Source: Kerstersia gyiorum (lineage in GTDB: Bacteria; Pseudomonadota; Gammaproteobacteria; Burkholderiales; Burkholderiaceae_B). From it: 64,000 nt of DNA. The notes under the pieces were generated by a model. It saw only the letters and a list, made by a program, of their open reading frames with translations, did no database searches and was not told the origin of the DNA. The stretch covers positions 186,001 through 250,000 of the forward strand of contig NZ_SGWZ01000002.1 of assembly GCF_004216755.1 (NCBI RefSeq). Direction: 5' to 3'. Of this stretch, positions 24,734-33,692 are shown piece by piece (the stretch's first letter is position 1; each line of letters begins with the position of its first letter). The position numbers and the translations under genes were made by a program.

Positions 24734-27175
24734 ATGTCAGTCAGCCGGGCCTTGCCTTCAGAACCCGTTGAATTGCCGCTGCTGCCTCTGCGCGACGTCG
24801 TGGTTTTCCCACACATGGTCATTCCATTGTTTGTGGGGCGCCCGCGCTCGATACAGGCGTTGGAAGCGGCAATGGAATCCGGAAAGAGCATCATGCTGGT
24901 GGCGCAGAAATCTGCCAGCAAGGATGATCCTACGCCGGAAGATGTCTATGAAATCGGATGTATTGCGAGCATTCTGCAAATGCTGAAGCTGCCGGACGGC
25001 ACCGTCAAGGTGCTGGTGGAAGGCACGCAGCGCGCTCGCATCGCCCAGATTACTGATGGTGAAGCCCACTTCACCTGCTCGGTCACGCCCATTGAGCCGG
25101 ACACCCAGGCCAATGCGGAAACCGAAGCGCTGCGGCGTGCCGTTGTCAGCCAGTTCGAGCAGTACGTCAAGCTCAACAAGAAAATTCCGCCGGAAATCCT
25201 GACCTCGCTGTCGGGGATCGACGAAGCGGGTCGGCTGGCGGATACCATTGCCGCCCACCTGCCGCTCAAGCTTGAGGAAAAGCAGCGCATGCTGGAGGTG
25301 TTCGGCACCACCGAGCGCCTGGAAACCCTGCTGAGCCAGCTGGAAACGGAAATCGACATTCTCCAGGTGGAGAAGCGTATCCGTGGTCGGGTCAAGAAGC
25401 AGATGGAAAAGAGCCAGCGCGACTACTATTTGAATGAGCAGGTCAAGGCCATTCAGAAGGAGCTGGGCGAGGGCGAGGAAGGCGCTGATCTCGAAGAACT
25501 CGAGAAAAAGATCGCCGCCGCGCAAATGCCCAAGGAAGCGCGCAAGAAAGCCGATGCCGAGCTCAAGAAGCTCAAACTGATGTCGCCCATGTCGGCAGAA
25601 GCCACGGTGGTGCGCACCTATATCGACACGCTGATCGGCTTGCCGTGGCGCAAGAAGAGCCGCGTCAACAACTCGCTGGACAACGCTGAGCGCGTGCTCG
25701 ACGGCGACCACTACGGCCTGGAGAAGGTCAAGGAACGCATCCTGGAGCACCTGGCGGTGCAACAGCGCGTGGACAAGGTCAAGGCGCCCATCCTGTGCCT
25801 GGTCGGTCCTCCCGGGGTGGGTAAAACGTCGTTGGGCCAGTCCATTGCCAAGGCAACGAACCGCAAGTTCGTGCGCATGGCCCTGGGTGGCGTGCGCGAC
25901 GAGGCCGAGATTCGCGGCCACCGCCGTACCTACATCGGCTCCATGCCTGGCAAGATCCTGCAGAACATGGGCAAGGTCGGCGTGCGCAATCCGCTGTTCC
26001 TGCTCGACGAAATCGACAAGCTCGGCATGGATTTCCGTGGCGACCCTGCGTCGGCCCTGCTGGAAGTGCTGGACCCGGAACAGAACCATACCTTCCAGGA
26101 CCACTATGTTGAGGTCGACTTCGATCTGTCGGATGTGATGTTCGTTGCCACCAGCAACACGTTGAACATACCGCCTGCGCTGCTGGACCGCATGGAAGTG
26201 ATCCGCCTCTCTGGCTATACCGAAGAGGAAAAGATCCGTATCGCCCGCGAGCATCTGCTGCCCAAGCTGATGAAGAACAATGGCGTGCGCGATGGCGAAT
26301 TGCAGGTCGAGGATGATGCGCTGCGCGACATCGTGCGCTATTACACGCGTGAAGCCGGTGTTCGGTCACTCGAGCGCGAAGTCGGCAAGATCTGCCGCAA
26401 GGTGATCCGCCAGCTGATCAAGCGAGTCGAAGACAAGGCTCCGGATGCACCCAAGGTTGTTGTGGTCGATAGTTCGAATCTGGCCGATTACCTGGGCGTG
26501 CGCCGTTACAGCTTTGGCGTCGCGGAAAAGGAAAACCAGATTGGTCAGGTGACCGGGCTGGCCTGGACGGAAGTGGGGGGCGACCTGCTCACCATCGAAG
26601 TTGCCGACATGCCGGGCAAGGGCGTCATCCAGCGCACGGGTTCGCTGGGCGATGTGATGAAGGAGTCGGTGGAGGCTGCCCGTAGCGTGGTACGTTCGCG
26701 CGCTCGCCGCCTGGGCTTTGCCGATACCGTGTTCGAGAAGCGTGACATGCACGTGCACGTTCCTGAAGGCGCCACGCCCAAGGATGGCCCGTCTGCAGGT
26801 ATCGCCATCACCACGGCTATCGTGTCGGCCTTGTCGCACATTCCGGTGCGTGCCGATGTGGCCATGACGGGTGAAATCACTCTGCGTGGCGAAGTCCTGG
26901 CAATCGGCGGTCTGAAGGAAAAACTGCTGGCAGCCCATCGCGGCGGAATCAAGAAAGTCTTGATTCCCGAGGAAAACGTGAAGGATCTCACCGAGATTCC
27001 GGACAACGTGAAGAACCAGCTGGAGATTGTTCCGGTGCGTTGGATCGACGCGGTGCTGGAACATGCGCTCGAGCGCTTGCCGACACCTCTGCCCGAGGAA
27101 GAAGCCAAGCCGGAAGAGCCGGTGGTGGCCTCCGGTTCCAAACCGGGTGAACCTGGTGCGGTATTGAAGCACTGA
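24734..27175 (+). CDS. lon: ATP-dependent protease Lon
   Basis: An 813-residue homohexameric AAA+ protease degrading misfolded and regulatory proteins. The N-terminal substrate-binding LON domain opens VELPLLPLRDVVVFPHMVIPL; Walker A GPPGVGKT is near residue 358; the S16 peptidase domain has catalytic Ser in DGPSAGIA (about 685) and Lys in LKEKLLAAHRGG. The C-terminal tail after ALERLPTPL (Glu/Pro-rich) is species-variable. Start ATG 24734 follows GAGGAAG. Preceded by a sigma-32-like promoter and followed by an intrinsic terminator, it is effectively a single-gene unit in the tig cluster. Confidence 0.97.
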   Translation: MSVSRALPSEPVELPLLPLRDVVVFPHMVIPLFVGRPRSIQALEAAMESGKSIMLVAQKSASKDDPTPEDVYEIGCIASILQMLKLPDGTVKVLVEGTQRARIAQITDGEAHFTCSVTPIEPDTQANAETEALRRAVVSQFEQYVKLNKKIPPEILTSLSGIDEAGRLADTIAAHLPLKLEEKQRMLEVFGTTERLETLLSQLETEIDILQVEKRIRGRVKKQMEKSQRDYYLNEQVKAIQKELGEGEEGADLEELEKKIAAAQMPKEARKKADAELKKLKLMSPMSAEATVVRTYIDTLIGLPWRKKSRVNNSLDNAERVLDGDHYGLEKVKERILEHLAVQQRVDKVKAPILCLVGPPGVGKTSLGQSIAKATNRKFVRMALGGVRDEAEIRGHRRTYIGSMPGKILQNMGKVGVRNPLFLLDEIDKLGMDFRGDPASALLEVLDPEQNHTFQDHYVEVDFDLSDVMFVATSNTLNIPPALLDRMEVIRLSGYTEEEKIRIAREHLLPKLMKNNGVRDGELQVEDDALRDIVRYYTREAGVRSLEREVGKICRKVIRQLIKRVEDKAPDAPKVVVVDSSNLADYLGVRRYSFGVAEKENQIGQVTGLAWTEVGGDLLTIEVADMPGKGVIQRTGSLGDVMKESVEAARSVVRSRARRLGFADTVFEKRDMHVHVPEGATPKDGPSAGIAITTAIVSALSHIPVRADVAMTGEITLRGEVLAIGGLKEKLLAAHRGGIKKVLIPEENVKDLTEIPDNVKNQLEIVPVRWIDAVLEHALERLPTPLPEEEAKPEEPVVASGSKPGEPGAVLKH

Positions 27176-27210
27176 TGCAGGAAGGCAGGCGCATCACGCG
27201 CCTGACCGAC

Positions 27211-27247
27211 AACCCCTGGATGCCTTGGCGGCGCCCAGGGGTTTTTT
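27211..27247 (+). terminator. Intrinsic terminator of lon
   Basis: AACCCCTGG and CCAGGGGTT pair across a 15-base loop followed by TTTTATT. A smaller CAGGCGC/GCGCCTG hairpin lies just upstream. Confidence 0.92.
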
Positions 27248-27427
27248 ATTGCTGCACCGTCTTCGGGCAGGCTACCTGGCGATTGTCGATCAGGCAGGGA
27301 TCAGGCCGGCAGCAGGGAATTTGTCGACGATGCGCGCTTGCCGCAGGCTATTGTTGTTGTAGGCAACCCTTGTTGCCTGTCCTTGGCGCTCATGGTGGCC
27401 ATGCCGTAGCACAGTGGCTTTGGCGCC

Positions 27428-28192
27428 TCAGCGCTTGATTGCCTCGAAGGTGATGATGGCATCGGCGTCCGTGGGCCAGCGGCCGTGTGCATAGCCGCCT
27501 GAGACCGTGATGTCGCTGAAGCCGGCTGCCCGCAGCGCAGCCAGCATTTCGCGTACGCCCCACCAGCGCAGGCTGAAGGATTCCAGCTCAGTGGCCTGCA
27601 GCACGCCATCGTCCCAAGCTTCGTAGCGCAGCAGGTCTACGGAAACCTGGTTGATATGATCGGTGCTGAGACGGTCGCAGGTCAGTGTGAGCTGTTGCCT
27701 GGGCGCTGGTTGCCAGGCCCGCAACGAATGGCCACCGGCCTGGATGGCATGAGCCGGATCCAAGTCGAGAATCAGGCGTCCCCGGGTTTGAAGGTGCTGG
27801 AAGCAGCGCGTCAGCACGGCAGAGGCTGCGTCGTAATCGGTGATGAGCTGGAATGAACCGGCTGGGATGACGATGGCTGCGAAGGATTGCTCGTAGTGGA
27901 AGTGTTCGAAGGTCTGGCAGCTGACCGGGGCCGCCAGGCCGCGCAGCGCACATTCCGATTGGCACAGGGCCAGCATCTCTGCGGATGCGTCGAAGCCGTG
28001 CACATCCAGCCCGGCTTGCAATAGCGGAATGAGGATGCGGCCATTGCCGGCGGCAGGTTCGAGGATGGGGCCGGGGCAATGTTGCAGGCGTTCCAGGTAG
28101 AACTCGACATCGCCGAAAGAATGGCCGATGGGTTTGTCCAGGTGGTAGACCTGCGAGGCCAGGCGGCCATAGCGGTTATTTTGTTCAGGCAT
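27428..28192 (-). CDS. Class I SAM-dependent methyltransferase
   Basis: A 254-residue Rossmann methyltransferase. The SAM-binding motif I is ILEPAAGNGRILIPLLQAG (about 44-62) with the acidic FDASAEML after strand 2. The rest has the seven-strand fold and a C-terminal WWGVREMLAALRAAGFSDITV block. ATG 28192 (MPEQNNRYG) is preferred to upstream starts because similarity begins there. It lies convergent to lon and divergent from benE. Substrate unknown; resemblance is to small-molecule, not RNA, methyltransferases, though this is weak. Confidence 0.85.
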   Translation of the reverse strand: MPEQNNRYGRLASQVYHLDKPIGHSFGDVEFYLERLQHCPGPILEPAAGNGRILIPLLQAGLDVHGFDASAEMLALCQSECALRGLAAPVSCQTFEHFHYEQSFAAIVIPAGSFQLITDYDAASAVLTRCFQHLQTRGRLILDLDPAHAIQAGGHSLRAWQPAPRQQLTLTCDRLSTDHINQVSVDLLRYEAWDDGVLQATELESFSLRWWGVREMLAALRAAGFSDITVSGGYAHGRWPTDADAIITFEAIKR

Positions 28193-28368
28193 GGATGAAT
28201 GTGGCTTGCGCGTTGATGGCGTTGAGAAGACGGAATATATCAGCTTGATGCCAGCGATGTTGCGCCAGCCCGGCGCTGCAGCAATGCGAAAAGCAGGGTT
28301 ATGCAGGAAAGCCATGGCAATGTCTGGCAATATCGGCGGATTTCTGTCTTCATTGCCGGGGAGGTTTC

Positions 28369-29541
28369 ATGGGTGTGCGCGCAGGGTCGGTATCCGCGTG
28401 GGTGGCGGGTTTTCTGGCGGTACTGATTTCATATGCAGGGCCGTTGCTGATTTTCATACAGGCCGCGCATGTCGGGCATATCCCGCCGGATATGCTGGCA
28501 TCCTGGATATGGGCCATTTCGATAGGCGCCGGTGTCAGCGGCTTGCTGTTGAGCTGGTGGCTGAAGATTCCGGTGATCACGGCATGGTCGGCGCCAGGCA
28601 CGGCTTTGCTGATTACCCTGTTTCCCGAGATATCCATGGCCCAGGTTGTCGGCGCATATATTCTGGCCGCGTTGTTGGTGCTGCTGGTCGGCGTGACGGG
28701 GTACTTCGACAAATTGGTACGCGCCATTCCCCGAGGCATTGCCGCTGGCATGATGGCAGGGATCCTGTTTCAGTTCGGTACCCAGGCATTTGCTGCTGCG
28801 GGCAGAATGCCAGCGCTGGTGTTTGCCATGCTGGGAGCCTATTTCGTCTGTCGTCGACTGTGCCCGCGCTACACGGTAGTGGCTGTTGCCTTGACAGGCT
28901 TCGCCATGGCGCTGGTGCAGCAGCTGACTGATTTCTCAGGCCTGGCGCTGTCCTGGACCCAGCCGATTTTCGTGATGCCGCAGTTTGACTGGGTGTCGTT
29001 TTTCAGCCTGGCCTTGCCGCTGACGATCGTAAGCCTGACGGGCCAGTTTCTGCCAGGCATGGCGGTGATGCAGCTGTCGGGCTATCAGATGCCCGCGCGG
29101 CCAGTCATTATGGTGACAGGCCTGGCATCGTTTGCGACGGCTTTCTTTGGCGGCGTGACGATCGTCCTGTCGGCCATCACCGCTGCGCTGTGTACCGGCA
29201 AGGACGCCCATCCGGAGAAGGACAAGCGTTATATCGCCGGGATTGCCAATGGCGTCTTCTACCTGGTCGGCGGAACCTTCGCTGGCACAATCGTTCTGCT
29301 GTTCAAGGCGGTTCCGGCCGAGTTGGTCGCCATTCTGGCCGGCTTGGCGCTGATTGGCGCCATTGTTTCCAATATGACCCTGGTGGTGGAGGATGCTGCC
29401 CACCGTGAAGCCTCAACCATTACTTTCCTGGCGACAGCCTCGGGCATGGCGCTATGGGGTTTCGGCTCGGCTTTCTGGGGGATCGTGATCGGTATGCTGG
29501 CCCATGGCCTCATGAGCTGGCGCAAGCATGCGAACGCGTGA
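28369..29541 (+). CDS. BenE-family benzoate/H+ symporter
   Basis: A 390-residue inner-membrane transporter of the BenE family with about 12 segments. Signatures are the N-terminal GFLAVLISYAGPLLIFIQAA, the TAWSAPGTALL motif in the second helix pair, the LTIVSLTGQFLPGMAVMQLSGYQMPARP stretch (here split by short loops), and GAIVSNMTLVVEDAAHREASTITFL near the end. BenE proteins import benzoate with protons. No benzoate dioxygenase genes are adjacent, so the real cargo may be another aromatic acid or a purine-like compound. The start ATG 28369 has a GGAGG site upstream. Confidence 0.9.
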   Translation: MGVRAGSVSAWVAGFLAVLISYAGPLLIFIQAAHVGHIPPDMLASWIWAISIGAGVSGLLLSWWLKIPVITAWSAPGTALLITLFPEISMAQVVGAYILAALLVLLVGVTGYFDKLVRAIPRGIAAGMMAGILFQFGTQAFAAAGRMPALVFAMLGAYFVCRRLCPRYTVVAVALTGFAMALVQQLTDFSGLALSWTQPIFVMPQFDWVSFFSLALPLTIVSLTGQFLPGMAVMQLSGYQMPARPVIMVTGLASFATAFFGGVTIVLSAITAALCTGKDAHPEKDKRYIAGIANGVFYLVGGTFAGTIVLLFKAVPAELVAILAGLALIGAIVSNMTLVVEDAAHREASTITFLATASGMALWGFGSAFWGIVIGMLAHGLMSWRKHANA

Positions 29542-29660
29542 AGAGGCAACGGCGGCGCCAGGTCTTTGCCGGGCAGATGCCGCCTCCTGCTGAAGCCTGG
29601 CGGTTGAACGGCATGGCTTCAGTGCCAGGGTATTCGTGCCAGGGTGTCAGCGCGACAGGG

Positions 29661-30308
29661 TCAGTGCAGCGCCTGGGCGCGGATCAGGCCGATGGCGATG
29701 CCTTCCAGGGCGAAGTGCTGGCCAGGCTTGATTTCGATGACCGGGTAATCCGGATTTTCCGGCAGCAGGCGCAAGCCCTGGCGATCCTGGCTGAGCCGCT
29801 TGACGGTGACTTCATCGTCGATACGCGCGACGACGATTTGCCCGTTGCGGGCTTCGCTGGCCTTGCGTACGGCCAACAGGTCGCCTTCCAGGATACCGGC
29901 ATCGCGCATGCTCATGCCGCGCACCTTGAGGAAATAATCCGGCCGCGCGCTGAACAGCGCGGTATCCACGCGTACCTCACGCTCAATGTGTTCCGCCGCC
30001 AGGATAGGGCTGCCGGCGGCGACCCGGCCAACCAGCGGTACCAGCGCGGATTCGAAATCCGTATGCTGCGCCTGCAGGGCGGGCGATTCTTCGGCCTGCG
30101 ACAGGCGGATGCCGCGCGAGGTGCCAGGCGTCAGGATGATGGCCCCTTTGCGGGCCAGTGCTTTCAGGTGGTCTTCCGCGGCATTGGGCGAGCGGAATCC
30201 TAGTGCCTGCGCAATTTCGGCGCGCGTGGGCGGGAAGCCCGTGCCTTCCAGCGACTGGCGGATGAAATCGAGGATCTGTTGCTGGCGCGCGGTGAGCTTG
30301 ATGGTCAT
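29661..30308 (-). CDS. lexA: LexA repressor
   Basis: A 215-residue SOS repressor. An N-terminal winged helix (MTIKLTARQQQILDFIRQSL, then PPTRAEIAQALGFRSPNAAEDHLKALARKG) binds DNA. The C-terminal S24 peptidase domain self-cleaves when RecA is active: cleavage site Ala98-Gly99 in VAAGSP, catalytic Ser133 (GMSMRDAG) and Lys170 (VTVKRL). Start ATG 30308 is the standard MTIKLT start; an upstream extension lacks similarity. A near-perfect SOS box lies nine bases before the ATG, so the gene is autoregulated. Confidence 0.97.
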   Translation of the reverse strand: MTIKLTARQQQILDFIRQSLEGTGFPPTRAEIAQALGFRSPNAAEDHLKALARKGAIILTPGTSRGIRLSQAEESPALQAQHTDFESALVPLVGRVAAGSPILAAEHIEREVRVDTALFSARPDYFLKVRGMSMRDAGILEGDLLAVRKASEARNGQIVVARIDDEVTVKRLSQDRQGLRLLPENPDYPVIEIKPGQHFALEGIAIGLIRAQALH

Positions 30309-30316
30309 GATTTTGG

Positions 30317-30332
30317 CTGTATGGACATACAG
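30317..30332 (-). promoter_or_regulatory. LexA (SOS) box of lexA
   Basis: CTGTATGGACATACAG matches the gammaproteobacterial/betaproteobacterial SOS box CTG-N10-CAG with fully symmetric CTGTAT/ATACAG arms. It sits directly upstream of the lexA start. Confidence 0.95.
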
Positions 30333-30448
30333 GGCCAATTTTGTCGGACTTGCGTCCGGAAATCAAGCATTGGTGAGGCTTTGCGGCCTTTTTTTGGTGT
30401 TTTGAAGCGTTTTCCCGGGTTTTCCCGGCGGCATGCGGTTTTGTCGAT

Positions 30449-30493
30449 GCGGTGGGCTGGCCTGCCAGCTTGCCGGAAAGGCCAGCCCACCGC
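30449..30493 (-). terminator. Strong hairpin after the methyltransferase gene
   Basis: A perfect 15-pair stem GCGGTGGGCTGGCCT/AGGCCAGCCCACCGC with a 15-base loop, 13 bases beyond the stop of the 30506-31306 gene. The following ATCGACAAAA has no U run, so termination may be partial. Confidence 0.6.
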
Positions 30494-30505
30494 CGGTCAA
30501 GCGGC

Positions 30506-31306
30506 TCAGCGCATGTCCGGCTCAGCCAGGATGAGGTAGTCATGGCCGTGCCGCAGTCCTTGTTCTTGCGAGCATAGCGCATGCGCCCTGGCGCGCAGAT
30601 CCTGCACATGCTCCATCAGCGACAGCGCCAGCTGGCGGTCCCGCAGACGCCCCAGGCGCTGGGTGCACATATCGAGCTGGCTGTCGATGAAGCGGGGGCC
30701 GTAGCGTATCGGATAGCGCCGCACATCCAGCGTACGGAAGCCCGAACTGCGCAATTGGCGCAAGACCCATTCCAGCGGATATTCCCGATAGGGGGTTTCT
30801 CCGGCAAGCAACAGGCAGGCATCGCGCAGACGGCCGATTGCAGTGACGATGGCGCCTGCCGGGTCATCGGGGAAACGGCTGACATAGGGTTCCAGGCCAA
30901 TGACATAAAGCCGCCGCCTGACTAGCGGGCGCAGTCTTGCGAAGAGCCTGTCTTGCCAATAGGGGGCAAATCCTTCTATCGCGCCCAGCAGATAGTCGGC
31001 CAAGACGGTGTCATAGCGCTCTCCATGCAGCAGCTCGGCGTCCATCCAGTTGCCCAAAACCAGGCGGTCCTGGGCGCGCAGCCGGTCCCCGGCATGCTGG
31101 CGTACCGTTTCCAGCATGGCCGGAGAGCCGGTCACCGCGGTCCAGGCCTCGGTTTCCTGGCCCAATAGCCAGGATAGCGAAGCGCGGCCGGTCCCTGCAT
31201 CGAGGAAGTGGCCCCAGGGTTGTCCTGCCTGAAACTGCGCGACTTCCTCGTAGAGCGAGGCGCTGCCCGCTCCGGCAGGGGCGGGCGTGGCGGATGCCTG
31301 GCTCAA
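30506..31306 (-). CDS. SAM-dependent methyltransferase coupled to the zinc receptor
   Basis: A 266-residue class I methyltransferase. Motif I is HFLDAGTGRASLSWLLG (about 33-49), followed by YDTVLADYLLGAIEGF and a basic RPLVRRRLYVIGLEPY strand. The start is the TTG of a TTGA overlap with the receptor stop, so translation of this gene depends on the receptor transcript. Coupling to a Zur-type zinc receptor is unusual: either zinc control affects this methyltransferase or it acts on a metal-related metabolite. No substrate is recognised. A strong hairpin follows. Confidence 0.85.
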   Translation of the reverse strand: MSQASATPAPAGAGSASLYEEVAQFQAGQPWGHFLDAGTGRASLSWLLGQETEAWTAVTGSPAMLETVRQHAGDRLRAQDRLVLGNWMDAELLHGERYDTVLADYLLGAIEGFAPYWQDRLFARLRPLVRRRLYVIGLEPYVSRFPDDPAGAIVTAIGRLRDACLLLAGETPYREYPLEWVLRQLRSSGFRTLDVRRYPIRYGPRFIDSQLDMCTQRLGRLRDRQLALSLMEHVQDLRARAHALCSQEQGLRHGHDYLILAEPDMR

Positions 31307-33360
31307 AATTCGACCCCGACCCCGGCTATGACGCTGCGGCCTTGAATCGGCGCGGCGCGTGAGATGAACGAGACATGGTTGTAGGCGACCCGGTCCAGCA
31401 GGTTGTTGCCCTGCAGGTAGAGCCGGTAGCGCGCACCGTCGAGCTTGCCGCTGTATGACAGGCCGGCGTTGACCATGTTGTACCCCGGCGTATCTTCCTC
31501 ATAGCTGGCGATCTTGTTCTGGCTGAAGACCCGGTAGTATTCAAGGAAGCCATGCCATTGCTGCCAGGCGGTGCTGGCCCGCAGCCCCAGCCGGGCAGCG
31601 GGGATACGCGGCAGGTTGGCGTGCGGGTCGCGCAGTTTGCCGCGAACGTAGTCGCCAAAGATCGTGGTGCTGAAGGCCTTGCTGTATTGATAGGTGGCTT
31701 CAGCTTCCAGACCGGTGAAGCTGGCATCGCGCTGGGTATATTCGATCAGGCGGAAGTCTTCGAACTGATCCAGGGTTTCGGCATAGATGTAACCATCGAC
31801 CCGGCTATGATAGGCGTTCAGCGCAAAGCTCAGGTCGCCTTCGTCCTTGCGCAAGCCCAGTTCCACGGTATTGGCGGTTTCCCGGCCGAGATCGGTATTG
31901 CCGCGCTCATAGGTGTTGGTGGCCAGGTGCACGCCCTTGGCGTAGGTTTCCTGTGCGTTGGCCAGGCGCTGCGAGCGCGAGAACGAGACAGTGGCGGCGT
32001 AGCCGGGGGTGAAGTCCCAGATGGCTGCGGCCGACAGCGAGTTCGCATGCCCGCTCTTGCGCGGCTGGGTGCCGGCGGTGGGGGTCATGCGCTGCCATTC
32101 CTGGCGGGCACCCACTTCGAAGCGCCAGTCTTCATGGCGATATTCTTCCAGTAGGAACAGGCCGGTGCTGCTGGTGCGGGTACGCGGCACGAAGCTTTCC
32201 AGGCCGCTGGATTCGAAATGCGATCTGGCGGTCTGCAGGCCGACAACACCATGCCAGCGGCCCAGGGGTTGATGCTGCAATTCGAGTCGCAGGTCGCGCC
32301 CGTGGTTGGTGAAGGTTGTCGCAACCTCACCCGCATCGCGTTCATCATGGCGATAGTCGGTGTGACTGGCTCTCAGGCGCAAGCGGTCGAAGCCAGGCAG
32401 CGGGTCCCTCAGTTCGCCGCGCAGGTCGACACGTTCGCTGCGCAGGTGCGCAGTGGCGGAATGGCCGCCTTCGCCGTGGTCGTGCGAGTGCTCATGATCG
32501 TGATCGTTGTCGTGGCTGTGGCTGCCGCAATGCAGGGTGGAACCGTGAGGATGGCAGCTTTCGTATTCGTGGCTGTGCCCGGGCAGGCCGTAGTCATCTT
32601 CGCGGTAGGAATAGGCCAGGCCCAGATAGCCGCGGTCACCGATGAATGAGAACCCCAGGCTGCCTTGCGTACTGTCGGTGTTGGAATCGGCCACTTTGCT
32701 GAAATCCTGGCCGGGTACCCGGTAGTCGTCCGAGCGCAGACGAGAGCCTTCCACATGCAGGGCCACATTGCCTTCACCTGCCGTGACGGCAAAGGCGCCG
32801 GCACGCTCGTTCGAGCCGGTCGCACCGCGTAGCTGCAACTGGCCGCTCAGGCCGTTGTCGGGAATGCGGGTAGGGATCTTGTCGTCCACGACATTGACAA
32901 CGCCGCCGATGGCGCTGCCGCCGTAGAGCAGGGCGGCTGGGCCGCGCAGGACTTCCACGCGCCGCGCCAGCAGCGGGTCTACCGTAACAATATGGTCGGG
33001 CGATACCGATGAGGCATCGAAGATGTCCGCGCCGTCCGACAGCACTTTGACGCGTGGCGCGGTTTGCCCGCGTATCACCGGCCGGGTGGCGCCGTTGCCG
33101 AAGCTGTCTGAATTGATGCCGGGCAGATGGTCCAGGGTCAGGCCCAGCGTGCCGCGGCGGTGCCAGGCCAGGTCTTCGTCCTGCAGGACGGTGCTGGTCT
33201 GGGCCAGATTGCCCTGTTCGCGTTGCAGGGCATCGGCGGTAATGACGACGGGGGCGAGTTGGGTGACATCTGCGGTTGCAGCTTGCGCATGCAGGATGGC
33301 AGGGCTGCCGAATAAGACGGCTGCCAGTGCAGCATGCAGGGGGCGTGGCCGGAGAAACAT
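31303..33360 (-). CDS. znuD: ZnuD-type TonB-dependent zinc receptor with His-rich loop
   Basis: A 685-residue outer-membrane receptor (start ATG 33360, signal peptide ending about residue 26). The plug domain contains RPVIRGQTAPRVKVLSDG and RVEVLRGPAALLYGGSAIGG; the barrel ends SRAAPIQGRSVIAGVGVEF. One extracellular loop (about 280-330) is extremely rich in His, Cys, Asp and Glu: GHSHEYESCHPHGSTL, then HDNDHDHEHSHDHGEGGH. This loop is the mark of ZnuD receptors that import zinc, and sometimes haem, across the outer membrane. A Zur-like half-site lies upstream. A second methyltransferase gene is coupled downstream. Confidence 0.9.
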   Translation of the reverse strand: MFLRPRPLHAALAAVLFGSPAILHAQAATADVTQLAPVVITADALQREQGNLAQTSTVLQDEDLAWHRRGTLGLTLDHLPGINSDSFGNGATRPVIRGQTAPRVKVLSDGADIFDASSVSPDHIVTVDPLLARRVEVLRGPAALLYGGSAIGGVVNVVDDKIPTRIPDNGLSGQLQLRGATGSNERAGAFAVTAGEGNVALHVEGSRLRSDDYRVPGQDFSKVADSNTDSTQGSLGFSFIGDRGYLGLAYSYREDDYGLPGHSHEYESCHPHGSTLHCGSHSHDNDHDHEHSHDHGEGGHSATAHLRSERVDLRGELRDPLPGFDRLRLRASHTDYRHDERDAGEVATTFTNHGRDLRLELQHQPLGRWHGVVGLQTARSHFESSGLESFVPRTRTSSTGLFLLEEYRHEDWRFEVGARQEWQRMTPTAGTQPRKSGHANSLSAAAIWDFTPGYAATVSFSRSQRLANAQETYAKGVHLATNTYERGNTDLGRETANTVELGLRKDEGDLSFALNAYHSRVDGYIYAETLDQFEDFRLIEYTQRDASFTGLEAEATYQYSKAFSTTIFGDYVRGKLRDPHANLPRIPAARLGLRASTAWQQWHGFLEYYRVFSQNKIASYEEDTPGYNMVNAGLSYSGKLDGARYRLYLQGNNLLDRVAYNHVSFISRAAPIQGRSVIAGVGVEF

Positions 33361-33401
33361 GGGAGGCGCTTTCCTTGTATTGAAAATAGGGACGTAAAAC
33401 A

Positions 33402-33426
33402 GCAATTATTAATGATATAACATTGC
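33402..33426 (-). promoter_or_regulatory. Zur-box-like sequence upstream of the zinc receptor
   Basis: On the minus strand GCAATGTTATATCATT starts a partly palindromic 25-base block flanked by GCAAT/ATTGC. The left half AATGTTATA agrees with the Zur consensus half-site. It lies 42 bases before the receptor ATG. Zinc control fits the receptor type. Confidence 0.5.
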
Positions 33427-33582
33427 AAATATATTTGGGAAACTGGCAAGTGCATGATTTTGCGCGGCAGGGGCGGCTGGCTATGGGGGCCACGCCTGGC
33501 ATGCGGCGGCAGGATAAGGGAGCAGGGGGGGCGGACGCACAGGCGGTGGCAACTGTGGCAAGCCTGCATCATGCTTGTGAAG

Positions 33583-33601
33583 GATAGTTGTTTTCATTAT
33601 C
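33583..33601 (+). promoter_or_regulatory. Fur box upstream of the ECF sigma gene
   Basis: GATAGTTGTTTTCATTATC matches the 19-base Fur consensus at 14 positions, with a perfect right half. It is 92 bases before the sigma-factor ATG, in the 332-base spacer shared with the divergent zinc receptor; no other gene is seen in that spacer. Confidence 0.7.
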
Positions 33602-33692
33602 ATCGCTGCTTTTGGCGGATGCGGCTTGTGCTGATTCAACGGGCCGCTTCCTGACATCATTTGCCGCCGGCTTGCCCCGGCCCCTGATCCCC

